Source: Paenibacillus ottowii (lineage in GTDB: Bacteria > Bacillota > Bacilli > Paenibacillales > Paenibacillaceae). From it: 64,000 nt of DNA. The notes under the pieces were generated by a model. The model saw nothing but the letters and a program-made list of their open reading frames with translations, was not told the DNA's origin and ran no database searches. The stretch spans positions 593,298-657,297 of the forward strand of contig NZ_VIJZ01000002.1 of the NCBI RefSeq assembly GCF_006874425.1, in the 5' to 3' direction. The translations under genes were made by a program, and so were the position numbers. Below, piece after piece: positions 9,380-17,496 of the stretch; within the stretch, counting starts at the first letter, position 1; each line of letters starts with the position of its first letter.

Positions 9380-10270
9380 TCAGAATATGCGGTAACCTGC
9401 CCATTTGTAAGCAAGCCGATAAGATATCAGAATGAGAATCATACTGATTACGGATTTGAACAACCCAATGGCGGTAGCGAAGCCCATCTCCCCATTGATT
9501 AATGCTGTCCGGTAAACAAATGTGTCAATGATATCGCCTTTTTGGTATACCAGCGGATTATAAAGATTGAAAATCTGGTCAAAACCAGCATTCAGCACAT
9601 TGCCAAGTGCAAGCGTTCCAACAACGACCACCATCGGAATCAATGAAGGTACTGTAATGTGTAGCGTCTGTCTCCACCGGCTTGCTCCATCCATTTCAGA
9701 AGCCTCATATAACGAAGGATTGATACCCGCCAGTGCAGCGAGAAATACGATCGTATTGTAGCCAAATTCCTTCCATATGTCCGATACAATGACGGTAAAA
9801 CGAAACCAGTTATTATCTCCCAAAAAGAATATAGGCTGAATCCCTATGCTTCCAAGAATTCGGTTCATAAATCCATCTGTAGCCAACAGATCAATCAGAA
9901 TTCCGCCCAAGATCACCCATGACAGAAAGTGTGGCAAATATACCAATGTCTGAATGGAGCGCTGAAGTCCAACCTTGCGAATTTCATTCAGCAGTATAGC
10001 AAAAACAAACGGCACCAGCAGGTTGAAAAACATCTTTAATACCGCAATAATCAGCGTGTTCCAGACAACCTGAAGACTGTCCTCCCGTTGGAACAAAAAG
10101 CGGAAATTATCCAGTCCAACCCATTCGGAACCCGTTATGCCTAGCCAAGGCTTGTAATTTTGAAAGGCCATCACGATGCCGCCCATCGGAATGTAGCTAA
10201 ATACAATTAAGAAAATGATGGCTGGCAGCAGCATGATATGAAATGGCCACGTACGTTGCAGACTTCTCAT
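9380..10270 (-). CDS. Carbohydrate ABC transporter permease (LplB type)
   Basis: Inner-membrane permease, 296 aa from the chosen start, six membrane segments, with an EAA loop EASEMDGASRWRQTLHITVP. It forms the heteromeric channel with the following permease. I chose ATG 10270 because AGGAGGAAC lies directly upstream; the open frame extends 12 codons further to 10306 without a usable ribosome binding site. It lies downstream of the binding-protein gene, separated by an attenuating hairpin, so binding protein should be made in excess over the permeases. Confidence 0.9.
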   Translation of the reverse strand: MRSLQRTWPFHIMLLPAIIFLIVFSYIPMGGIVMAFQNYKPWLGITGSEWVGLDNFRFLFQREDSLQVVWNTLIIAVLKMFFNLLVPFVFAILLNEIRKVGLQRSIQTLVYLPHFLSWVILGGILIDLLATDGFMNRILGSIGIQPIFFLGDNNWFRFTVIVSDIWKEFGYNTIVFLAALAGINPSLYEASEMDGASRWRQTLHITVPSLIPMVVVVGTLALGNVLNAGFDQIFNLYNPLVYQKGDIIDTFVYRTALINGEMGFATAIGLFKSVISMILILISYRLAYKWAGYRIF

Positions 10271-10399
10271 TGCAGTTCCTCCTGTAACTCTCATGGTATA
10301 CCTCAATTATAAAAGCGTTTTCGCAGTCCCAACAGTTCAAAAAACCAACATACATGGCACAAAAGCAATCATTTTTATTTAAGCCAGTGAAGCTGAAGT

Positions 10400-10424
10400 A
10401 AAAAGACTGTCCACCTTGGGACAG
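10400..10424 (-). terminator. Attenuating terminator between binding protein and permeases
   Basis: Read on the minus strand, CTGTCC and GGACAG form a 6-bp stem followed by TCTTTTT. The position, just after the binding-protein stop and before the permeases, fits a leaky terminator that sets a high binding-protein to permease ratio, as is common in sugar ABC operons. Confidence 0.5.
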
Positions 10425-10456
10425 CCCTCCTAATTGGTGTTGCAACAGCAATGGTT

Positions 10457-12139
10457 TTACTTTTCGACGCTCTTATACCACTCGTTTACTTCCTTTGTAA
10501 TTTGTTCGCCACCAGCGGCTTTCCACGTCTGTACAAAGGTATCAAAAGCGGAGATCGGCTGTTTGCCATAAATAATTTCATTGAAGGTTTGGCTCTCAAT
10601 CTTATCCAGATAATCCTTTTTAGCCTTCATGGTTGGCGTGGTAGGTCCTGTAAACTGATCTTTCATAGAGATATCCTTCTGTTCCATAAGCACTTTGGCT
10701 GCAGCAGGAGTGTCTTTCCCGTAATTCACCATTACATCCTTTTCCAGTCTGGTTTTCGGTTCTGCGCCATTAGCCAAGCTTAACAAAGCCTTCATTTGGG
10801 CATCAGGTATACGCGCACCATCCCGAACCAGCAAATAACGAATAGAGTTCACATAACCGCCCGGTATTTTATCAATAGACACCAGCTTTCCATTGGCATC
10901 TAAATCATAATCGTAGCCCTTAAACAACCCATTTGACAAATCACCGTCCGGTTTGGCATTTGCATAATGGTCAAACAAGTAATTTTGATACGTGAAAAAA
11001 GCTTCAGGATGCTGCATCTGTTTATTGATGAGTACGACGCCATTAGTGTACTGTGTTCCATGACGCATGGCTTTGTTGTCCGGTCCCGCTGGAATCTTGA
11101 CCGGCTTCCATACAGCACTCGGCGCATTTTTAACTGTATCCTGAAGCGGCCAGCCGCTCATCCAATACGGCCCCGGAATCATACCGGCTGTCCCTGCAAC
11201 TGTAGGTTCTGCCGTTTTATTTTCATCCCACAATGCTGCTTCCTGAGGAATATATCCTTTTTTGAGCCACTCACTCAGCTTTTGCAGACCCGGCTTCATG
11301 CCAGGCTGCACAGAGCCATATTCCAGGCTGCCGTTTGCACCTTTGTTCCACTGTTGGGGTAGTGTGCCGTAAGCCCCGAAAATCCAGGATGGGTCACCCA
11401 TCCAAGTGTTCATGGATGTTTTGAACCCGATACTGAGCGGAATTACTTTGTCTGGAGCCAGTCCGTCCGGTTTTTTGTTTTTAAAGGCATCCATCACTTT
11501 TTCCAGATCATCCATCGTCTCAGGAGCCTTCATGCCCAGCTTATCTAACCAATCTTGCCGTACCCACAATACATAATCGTGGTTATAGGCGAAATCAAGC
11601 ACAGGGATACCCATTTTTTTACCATCCCGGCTATACTGATTCCATACGTTCGTATCCTGGTTCATGGCCTGCTTCCAGGAATCCGAGGCATATTTATCAA
11701 ACAATGGACCAACCTCAGCGAACATTCCGGAATCGATCATATCCTGAGCCAGCTGCTCATTCTCTGTTCCCAATACAACGACGTCAGGCATCTCCTGACC
11801 GGAGGACATCGCCAAACGCAGTTTGGTAGCAAATGCACCGTTTGTATCCGTAACAGACCACAGTGATTTTACATTAATCCCGAATTTCTCTTTTGCCCAT
11901 TTTGTCGCAACGTTATTTTCGATGGATTCTCCATTTTTAAATTTTAAGGTGGGATCTACCCCCCATACCGTGGAAATGGTCACTTCAGGACTGTATTTTT
12001 CTTTGTATACGTTTTCAGTTTTAGCTGCGCTATCCGCATTTCCATCATTTCCTGTGCCTGAGCAGCCCACAAGGCCAACTCCCAATACCATCGTTGCGGC
12101 AAGTAACGACAATAGCTTTTTTTTCGAATGAACTCGCAT
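10457..12139 (-). CDS. Extracellular sugar-binding lipoprotein of the ABC transporter
   Basis: Lipid-anchored substrate-binding protein, 560 aa, of the large LplA/YtcQ-like type. The lipoprotein signal is clear: KKK start, hydrophobic stretch and lipobox LVGC with Cys26 as the lipidated residue, then a Gly/Asn/Asp-rich linker. The mature part has a periplasmic-binding-protein type 2 look with several Trp residues that could stack on sugars. An AGAGGGGGAAC site precedes ATG 12139. It is the first structural gene after the regulators; a -10-like TATAAT lies at 12176-12181 on the minus strand without a good -35, fitting activator-dependent transcription. Galacto-oligosaccharide specificity is inferred from the GH42 and GH53 genes. 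Confidence 0.9.
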   Translation of the reverse strand: MRVHSKKKLLSLLAATMVLGVGLVGCSGTGNDGNADSAAKTENVYKEKYSPEVTISTVWGVDPTLKFKNGESIENNVATKWAKEKFGINVKSLWSVTDTNGAFATKLRLAMSSGQEMPDVVVLGTENEQLAQDMIDSGMFAEVGPLFDKYASDSWKQAMNQDTNVWNQYSRDGKKMGIPVLDFAYNHDYVLWVRQDWLDKLGMKAPETMDDLEKVMDAFKNKKPDGLAPDKVIPLSIGFKTSMNTWMGDPSWIFGAYGTLPQQWNKGANGSLEYGSVQPGMKPGLQKLSEWLKKGYIPQEAALWDENKTAEPTVAGTAGMIPGPYWMSGWPLQDTVKNAPSAVWKPVKIPAGPDNKAMRHGTQYTNGVVLINKQMQHPEAFFTYQNYLFDHYANAKPDGDLSNGLFKGYDYDLDANGKLVSIDKIPGGYVNSIRYLLVRDGARIPDAQMKALLSLANGAEPKTRLEKDVMVNYGKDTPAAAKVLMEQKDISMKDQFTGPTTPTMKAKKDYLDKIESQTFNEIIYGKQPISAFDTFVQTWKAAGGEQITKEVNEWYKSVEK

Positions 12140-12259
12140 CTTGTTCCCCCTCTAAAAATCATTTTCTACTCTTTTATTATAAGAGGGCTTTTAATGGCAG
12201 CCTATGTCACAAAATAAATATTTCTGCACCTTTCCCAACTGATCTTTACTTCTTTGTCT

Positions 12260-13885
12260 TTACTGCTCCCGAAATTCATGCGGTGTCATTCCATAATGCT
12301 TTTTGAACATCTTACTGAAATATTGGGGATTCTGATAGCCGAGTTCAGTTGTTATTTCATATATTTTTTTGTTGGAATATTTAAGCAAATAAAGAGCCCG
12401 TTCCATTCTCATTCGAATAATATAATCTCCCAGACCTTCTCCAGTTTCAGCTTTATAGATTTTGGACAAATAGACTGGATGAAGGTAAACCTGATCGGCA
12501 ATCGTCTTCACAGATAGTTCCTGTCCTTTATCCTGGGCAATCAGCTCTTGCACCTGCTTGACCACATAGCTTTTGGCGCTTTGCTCGCTTGCGGACCACT
12601 CGGCTTTAAGCTTGTTCATCATGGAAAATATCCACTCTTTGAGATGAAGGAACGAATGGACTAATTTCTGCGCATGTAACGGATCGAAGCCTACCTGATC
12701 CATCTGTGTAATGAAACGTCCTTGTTTGTGCGCTATATACATAAAGGCGCTCGTCACCGAAATGAACAGTTCATATAAATGCTCGCGTGTATATCCTGCC
12801 TCTTCGATTTTGCCAAATACACCTCTCAATTTCTCCTCGGCCTCTTCCCATTGTCTGGACTCTAGCAGATGAGTAAGCGTAGGGTGCATATAAAGTCCCT
12901 CCAGCGACTTCACTGAGCTGTGTGACTGTTCTGTCTGCTCTTCTATGAAAAGCAGTGGATTCGTCTCCTCCTGTTGGTTCCAATATAAGGATCTGATCGC
13001 TATCTGATATAGCTTAGGCAGCTCATTGGGAAAATTAAACCAATTGGTTAGGGTAACGTAGATTTCTCCTTTCAAGTAATTGCTTACATTTTTTCGAAAG
13101 TTTTCAATCGCCGCACGTAAAATATGATTCTGCTCGTCCACACTTCGGGCAGGGAACGAATCGCTATTCCCTTCTATTAATACGATTAGGCAATCATGGG
13201 GTGCCTTGCAATGCCAAACATAAAAATCAGGTGCGAACACTTCTTCCGCAATATTGCCAATCGCATACTCAATTAACGATACAGAGTGATAGTCCATATC
13301 AGAAAAATGCTTGCCTAGCTGAATAAGCAGCATACTGACAGGATGTTCCATGGTTAGCTTGATTTCGTACTCGGACATTTTGTCCTTTATTTTTTGTACA
13401 GTCAAATCACGTCCGAGTAGCAAATCATGCATCAAATGGGTTCTCAGTACACCGAAATCGTTTCTGCGACTATATTGCAATTGATGAACCTTGTCGAATG
13501 CTTCCCATTCTTCCTTTAGCGAATCCATGGCAGCTGACACACATTTGATAAACTCTTCATCATCCACCGGTTTTAAAATGTAATCAAAAGCCTTGAGCTG
13601 AAGCGCTTTTTTAGCGTATTCAAAATCGGCGTAGCCTGTCAGTAATAAACTGCGGATATGCGGCCAACGCTCGTTTACTTCAACAATCAGCTCTAATCCC
13701 GTCATGCCTGGCATACGTATATCGGTAACCAGAATATCAATATCGAACGCTTCCAGCACATCTATAGCTGCCAAGGCAGAAGCTACTTGATGTACCCTCT
13801 CAATTCCCAATGTCTCCCACGGTATGGTAGCCGTCAGGCTTTCCGTAACATAGCTCTCATCATCCACTAATAATATCTGAACCAT
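12260..13885 (-). CDS. AraC-type response regulator (YesN-like)
   Basis: DNA-binding response regulator of a sugar-sensing two-component system, 541 aa. The N-terminal receiver domain starts ILLVDDESY and has the phospho-acceptor Asp in ILVTDIRMPGMTG with the conserved Lys in YILKPVDD. A long middle region of about 300 residues is typical of YesN proteins. The C-terminal AraC domain has two helix-turn-helix units, ending GYQNPQYFSKMFKKHYGMTPHEFRE. GGAGGAT precedes ATG 13885, and the start overlaps the kinase stop by 26 bp, so the pair is translationally coupled. It most likely activates the binding-protein promoter 120 bp downstream. Confidence 0.92.
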   Translation of the reverse strand: MVQILLVDDESYVTESLTATIPWETLGIERVHQVASALAAIDVLEAFDIDILVTDIRMPGMTGLELIVEVNERWPHIRSLLLTGYADFEYAKKALQLKAFDYILKPVDDEEFIKCVSAAMDSLKEEWEAFDKVHQLQYSRRNDFGVLRTHLMHDLLLGRDLTVQKIKDKMSEYEIKLTMEHPVSMLLIQLGKHFSDMDYHSVSLIEYAIGNIAEEVFAPDFYVWHCKAPHDCLIVLIEGNSDSFPARSVDEQNHILRAAIENFRKNVSNYLKGEIYVTLTNWFNFPNELPKLYQIAIRSLYWNQQEETNPLLFIEEQTEQSHSSVKSLEGLYMHPTLTHLLESRQWEEAEEKLRGVFGKIEEAGYTREHLYELFISVTSAFMYIAHKQGRFITQMDQVGFDPLHAQKLVHSFLHLKEWIFSMMNKLKAEWSASEQSAKSYVVKQVQELIAQDKGQELSVKTIADQVYLHPVYLSKIYKAETGEGLGDYIIRMRMERALYLLKYSNKKIYEITTELGYQNPQYFSKMFKKHYGMTPHEFREQ

Positions 13886-15689
13886 CGGTATCCTCCAATT
13901 TAACTATATCTTGACTTGACGAAGAATGGATCAAGTCGTCTTGCTGACCCTCTTCCATTGACAGTGGCCATTTTAAAATCACTCTCAATCCTCCTAACGG
14001 AGACAACGAGAAATCCAGCCCAGCGCCTTCACCAAAATGTAATCGCATTCGTTGATGCACATTCCATAAGCCATAGCCGCTTTTTTCTTCTACAGGCTTC
14101 TCCAGTGCTAATATTAGGGACGTTATCCCCTCCTCACTCAAACCGAGTCCGTTATCATCTATAATCAAGTACATGGACGAGCCAACACATTCCGTCTTAA
14201 TACGGATAATTCCCTCCTCCACCTGAGGTTCTATTCCGTGCAGCACCGCATTCTCCACCAAGGGCTGCAACACAAGCGGTGGTACCAGCAGACTATTGGC
14301 CTGTGGAGGAATATCAATAGTGAACGTTAACCTCGGCATACGCATCTGTTGAATTTTCAAGTAGTATTGCACAAACTCGGCTTCATCCGATAAAGGAACC
14401 AGATCTCTTTCCTGTCTTGTCGTATAGCGGTAATATTTGGACAAATTATGAGCCATGGCTACAACTGCCTCATGATTGCGCAACTTTGCCATGCTCGTAA
14501 TAAAGGAAAAACAATTATAAAAAAAATGAGGATTGATTTGAGACTGGAGCTGCTTTAGACGAGCTTCCTTCACATGCAGCTTCTCAACATAAACTTTCTC
14601 AAACAACTCCTGAATCTGTTCGACCATCAGGTTGAATTGACGTGACAGAAATGCAAATTCATGACTGCCCCTGGGGCTCAAACGAACAGCATAGTCTCCA
14701 TCTTTTAATCTCCGAAATGCACGCACAAGCTGGAGAATCGGAACTTGTACCTGTGAATGAAGGAGATACGCACCAATGATGCCTACCAATAGCGAGCCAA
14801 CAACAGTTATATAAAACAGTCGGTTAGAGGAGTAAATTGGAGACATCATATCGGACAAAGGCATGTAGTCAATCAAATACCAACCGGTCGTTTGCGAACG
14901 AACGGCGTGAACCAGGTAACTTTCGTCTCCCATTTTCACGGTTAGATTATCAACTTCATGCAGTCCCAATTTCTCAAGTTTTGTAATGAGCTGACCCGAC
15001 AGTTCTTCGTTTGCAGAGCGGTTATAAATCACGCCTACGCCTTTTTTATAATAAAAAGGCTCCTTCCGTCCATCACCTTTAAAGCGGTCAAGCATATCCT
15101 GAATATTGCTGCTGTCGAATTCCACTTTAATAATCGTGTTAGCGGTTTCCGAATTAGCTAGAGAGGAAAACGGGGATAATGTATACAATGAAAATATAAA
15201 TTGATCTTTCCCGTACACTCTTTTTTTAGATACCTGCCAGCCGTTGGTAATCGATTGGTTTAATGCCTTCTGGTCATAAAAACCGGCTCCGTTCTCCGAT
15301 ACAACTCGTCCAAGCGAAGGGGAATATATACTCAAGCCTGTTCTCCAATTAGAAGAGCTTTCCTGCAGTCCAAGCTTGGTTTGAATCCGCTTGACAAGGT
15401 TAATTCCATCCAGGTTGAGAGTCTTGTCCTTCAAAAAGATCGCTTGAAAACTGGCTACATCGGGATCATGAATCAGCAAATGCGGCCAGGAGGAAATCAT
15501 CTCAATATTCGTATTCACCTGGTTTTGAAAAAAGGTCAGCTGATTATAATTAGATTGATTCAGTTCTTCACGCAGTACGTCAGTCGTTGTCTGATTAGAG
15601 TAGATATACAAGATCAGCACAGGTATCAGCAACACGATCACAATGGACACGATCTTAGTATAAAAATTAAATTTAAACATAAATTTCAC
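13860..15689 (-). CDS. Sensor histidine kinase (YesM-like)
   Basis: Membrane sensor kinase partner of the AraC-type regulator. It has a membrane segment near the N-terminus, an extracytoplasmic sensor of about 250 residues, a second segment, a HAMP linker, and a HisKA_7TM/His_kinase region with the phospho-acceptor His in SQINPHFFYNCFSF. The ATPase block has VENAVLHGIEP (N box) and IDDNGLGLS (G1). The frame is open to 15704, but that would use the AAAGGA ribosome binding site as codons. GTG 15689 (609 aa) or ATG 15680 are the likely starts; both sit just after AAAGGATG. The expected signal is galactan-derived sugar or its binding protein, inferred from the operon. Confidence 0.9.
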   Translation of the reverse strand: MKFMFKFNFYTKIVSIVIVLLIPVLILYIYSNQTTTDVLREELNQSNYNQLTFFQNQVNTNIEMISSWPHLLIHDPDVASFQAIFLKDKTLNLDGINLVKRIQTKLGLQESSSNWRTGLSIYSPSLGRVVSENGAGFYDQKALNQSITNGWQVSKKRVYGKDQFIFSLYTLSPFSSLANSETANTIIKVEFDSSNIQDMLDRFKGDGRKEPFYYKKGVGVIYNRSANEELSGQLITKLEKLGLHEVDNLTVKMGDESYLVHAVRSQTTGWYLIDYMPLSDMMSPIYSSNRLFYITVVGSLLVGIIGAYLLHSQVQVPILQLVRAFRRLKDGDYAVRLSPRGSHEFAFLSRQFNLMVEQIQELFEKVYVEKLHVKEARLKQLQSQINPHFFYNCFSFITSMAKLRNHEAVVAMAHNLSKYYRYTTRQERDLVPLSDEAEFVQYYLKIQQMRMPRLTFTIDIPPQANSLLVPPLVLQPLVENAVLHGIEPQVEEGIIRIKTECVGSSMYLIIDDNGLGLSEEGITSLILALEKPVEEKSGYGLWNVHQRMRLHFGEGAGLDFSLSPLGGLRVILKWPLSMEEGQQDDLIHSSSSQDIVKLEDTDGSDIISG

Positions 15690-15710
15690 ACATCCTTTGC
15701 ACAAGAAACA

Positions 15711-15731
15711 GGCATACTTAAAAGGTATGCC
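15711..15731. promoter_or_regulatory. Inverted repeat in the divergent regulator/orf54 region
   Basis: GGCATAC and GTATGCC form perfect 7-bp arms around a 7-nt spacer, 22 bp upstream of the kinase start and about 65 bp before the divergent small gene. It may be an operator for the two-component operon. No known consensus was matched. Confidence 0.35.
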
Positions 15732-15794
15732 AGAGCCCTAACCTTTGTTGCCGCCATTACATACTATACATTATTAAGGGTTGGCGGTGATAAT

Positions 15795-15959
15795 ATGTTT
15801 GACTCCAAGCAAATGGAATGGATAAATCAACTATCCGCTGAAGATCTGGCCATTCTAGCTGCCGGCTTCACTACATTAGGTGATTTTTTTGATTTTCTGG
15901 CGCTGATTAAAGCCAAGCAGGAACCACCTAAGGATAAAAAAAGTAAAAGTAGTAGATAA
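15795..15959 (+). CDS. Small conserved-looking protein of unknown function (54 aa)
   Basis: I do not recognise this protein. It begins MFDSKQMEWINQL, has one amphipathic to hydrophobic helical stretch (LAILAAGFTTLGDFFDFLALI) and a very basic tail rich in Lys and Ser. ATG 15795 is preceded by GGCGGTGA; the frame stays open far upstream but that part is antisense to the kinase gene and is not coding. The composition suggests a small membrane-associated or DNA-adjacent helper. It is divergent from the kinase gene and converges on the nuclease gene with only 2 bp between the stops. Confidence 0.6.
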   Translation: MFDSKQMEWINQLSAEDLAILAAGFTTLGDFFDFLALIKAKQEPPKDKKSKSSR

Positions 15960-15961
15960 AA

Positions 15962-16399
15962 CTACTTAACAACGAATTTTACACGAGTCCCATCCTCATA
16001 CTGATCCAACTGGTGACTGACCCATGATCCTGCCCCACGATTATCTTTAGGAGCTATGTATTTGACATTTGCATCCTTACCCCCTTCTGAACACATAGCC
16101 ATCGGCCATTCATCACGATCGAACCCTTTACGAGTGGGAACACCCGCAAGTGAATGCTTACGATTTTGCTCGGCTCCTTCACGGTCAATTGTGCATACTG
16201 GTGATTTTCCCGCCTGAATGGCTTCCTTAATATGCTGTGCCGTTTCAGGATAACGACCTGACGGAAATTGCAGCGTTACCTGAGCTGACGATGGCGGGGT
16301 CTCTCCTGTTATTTTCGTAAGAAGATTGTCTCCTTCCAACCAATACGCGCTCACAGCTAGAACCACTAACACGATAAAACTTAGCAACTTTTTCTTCAA
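15962..16399 (-). CDS. NucA/NucB-type secreted deoxyribonuclease
   Basis: Extracellular Mg-dependent DNase of the NucA/NucB family (B. subtilis NucB is a sporulation-associated biofilm-dispersing nuclease; NucA cuts DNA for competence). The 145-aa protein has a Lys-rich start and a hydrophobic segment at about 4-20 that acts as signal peptide or anchor. The family core is unmistakable: FDRDEWPMAMCSEGG followed by NRGAGSWVSHQL, containing the catalytic Asp/Glu and Asn residues. The start is TTG 16399, with AAAGGAAG about 7 nt upstream; no ATG or GTG fits better. No partner inhibitor gene (Nin) is adjacent, so the role is closer to a secreted nuclease than to competence. Confidence 0.9.
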   Translation of the reverse strand: MKKKLLSFIVLVVLAVSAYWLEGDNLLTKITGETPPSSAQVTLQFPSGRYPETAQHIKEAIQAGKSPVCTIDREGAEQNRKHSLAGVPTRKGFDRDEWPMAMCSEGGKDANVKYIAPKDNRGAGSWVSHQLDQYEDGTRVKFVVK

Positions 16400-16539
16400 T
16401 TTACTCTTCCTTTCAAACTATTCCAGTAAATGACCTTCAGCTAAGGCCATCCCCAGACTTTATTTTTTGTAACCCCTTACTGACTATAAAAAAAGGTTGA
16501 ATCTCCGACGACAAATAGTATAGAGAGGAGGTTGGACGA

Positions 16540-16734
16540 ATGAACGATGAAATCAAACTGGCTGTAAGCCAAATGCAAGCTGTTGTAATCCGGTTACTGA
16601 ATGGTAATACCGTAATTGGCTGGCCTAAGCTCCTATCTAATCAGGAAACTCAGCAATTTAAGCTCTACGATGACGAACACGTATATACGATTTCCGTTAA
16701 TGACGTGGATACAGTCGCAAGAGTTATTGTATAG
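16540..16734 (+). CDS. Small protein of unknown function (64 aa)
   Basis: Well-supported small gene: AGAGGAGGT lies 8 nt before ATG 16540. The sequence pattern, alternating hydrophobic strands with VVIRLLNGNTVIGW in the middle and VNDVDTVARVIV at the end, suggests a small all-beta fold and superficially resembles an Sm/LSm-like barrel. That resemblance is weak and I do not assign a function. It is followed by a convergent 30-aa membrane peptide. Confidence 0.7.
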   Translation: MNDEIKLAVSQMQAVVIRLLNGNTVIGWPKLLSNQETQQFKLYDDEHVYTISVNDVDTVARVIV

Positions 16735-16749
16735 GATACAGGTAGTAAC

Positions 16750-16842
16750 TTAATGAGTCATCCAGCGGACAAGCCCAAACAAGGCGCACCACAGGAGAAG
16801 ACTGATCAGAATTCCCCAAAATAAACCTTTAAAAAGCTTCAT
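16750..16842 (-). CDS. Small hydrophobic membrane peptide (30 aa)
   Basis: A 30-codon frame starts MKLFKGLFWGILIS, continues LLLWCALFGLV and ends RWMTH. It has a Lys-flanked start, a single membrane segment and Trp residues at both borders, the usual look of Bacillales single-pass peptides. It was found by reading the minus strand. An extended -10 promoter (TGC TATAAT, 16880-16888) lies about 40 bp upstream. The ribosome binding site (GGAAAGG) is 13 nt from ATG 16842, longer than ideal. An antisense 23-codon frame on + (16753-16824) exists but is less convincing. Confidence 0.55.
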   Translation of the reverse strand: MKLFKGLFWGILISLLLWCALFGLVRWMTH

Positions 16843-16879
16843 ACCATACTGACAACCTTTCCGACTGGACTTTTTCCTC

Positions 16880-16909
16880 ATTATAGCATGTCAGAAAGAT
16901 AGCTGTAGC
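16880..16909 (-). promoter_or_regulatory. Extended -10 promoter for the 30-aa peptide
   Basis: On the minus strand TATAAT (16880-16885) is preceded by TGC, giving the TGn extended -10. GCTACA (16904-16909) is a weak -35 at 18-bp spacing. Transcription would start near 16873, some 30 nt before the peptide start. Confidence 0.5.
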
Positions 16910-17058
16910 AGCTTGCTCTTACATTGTCTTTGTACCATATATTTTAAATTTTGAAATCATTATACCAAGAAAAAAATTGCAAAATTCCGGAATCAGGCCT
17001 GATCACCAATGAAAATGCAATCATGACATAATAAAAGTCACAATTTAACCGAAATTTA

Positions 17059-17087
17059 ATGAAATTTTTCCGAAAATGATGTATAAT
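17059..17087 (+). promoter_or_regulatory. SigA-type promoter before orf100
   Basis: ATGAAA (17059-17064) and TATAAT (17082-17087) are 17 bp apart, a reasonable SigA match. The start of transcription would be about 27 bp before the ATG at 17121. The rest of the 16843-17111 gap is AT-rich and holds only this and the divergent peptide promoter. Confidence 0.5.
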
Positions 17088-17120
17088 TATTGACATAATA
17101 AAACGCACGAGGTGATCATC

Positions 17121-17423
17121 ATGGCATTATTAAATAGAGTAAAGGAATTAAAATTACAGCTCCCTAACGAGCATCACAGCATTTCACAATACGTGGAGCA
17201 TGCATTGCATTCGATTGACAGTTTTGTAGAGCAACATCGTCAATTTGTAGCTACTCAAGCTTTATATGGTGAAAAAATCAATGGTACGGAAGAAAGATTA
17301 TTTCGCGACACAATCGCTGAGATTAAAGCCCAACTGGTAGCTACTTTGGAGAAAACAGTTGAAGATTTCGCGCACAAAGGCGATAAACACTGGAAAAATC
17401 ATTATCAGGACGGCGTAGAATAA
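17121..17423 (+). CDS. Small helical protein of unknown function (100 aa)
   Basis: I do not recognise it. The protein starts MALLNRVKELKLQLPNEH, is rich in Glu, Gln, His and Lys, and looks wholly alpha-helical and soluble, with a central stretch (IDSFVEQHRQFVATQALYG) and a basic/aromatic tail (GDKHWKNHYQDG). GAGGTGA lies 5 nt before ATG 17121. A GTG at 17112 overlaps this ribosome binding site and is not used. It has its own promoter and a strong terminator, so it is monocistronic. Confidence 0.7.
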   Translation: MALLNRVKELKLQLPNEHHSISQYVEHALHSIDSFVEQHRQFVATQALYGEKINGTEERLFRDTIAEIKAQLVATLEKTVEDFAHKGDKHWKNHYQDGVE

Positions 17424-17430
17424 ACTGCAA

Positions 17431-17460
17431 ATAACCCCCGGTCTTCGGACCGGGGGTTAT
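17431..17460. terminator. Bidirectional UUCG-loop terminator
   Basis: A perfect 13-bp stem, ATAACCCCCGGTC pairing with GACCGGGGGTTAT, is closed by a TTCG tetraloop of the very stable C(UUCG)G type. It is shared by orf100 on + and the Ig-like protein gene on the minus strand. Confidence 0.85.
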
Positions 17461-17496
17461 TTGTTGGTATAGACCGAATATGGCTATATCCGTAGA

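Noticed and set aside
15381..15794. Long + strand open frame leading into the 54-aa gene
   Set aside because: This part is antisense to the sensor kinase and has non-protein-like composition. Only the segment from ATG 15795 has a ribosome binding site and lies outside the kinase gene.
16753..16824. 23-codon Pro/Lys/Gln-rich frame on +, starting MSHPADKPKQ
   Set aside because: It is exactly antisense to the more convincing 30-aa membrane peptide, which has its own promoter. It could still be a coupled tiny gene, but evidence is weak.
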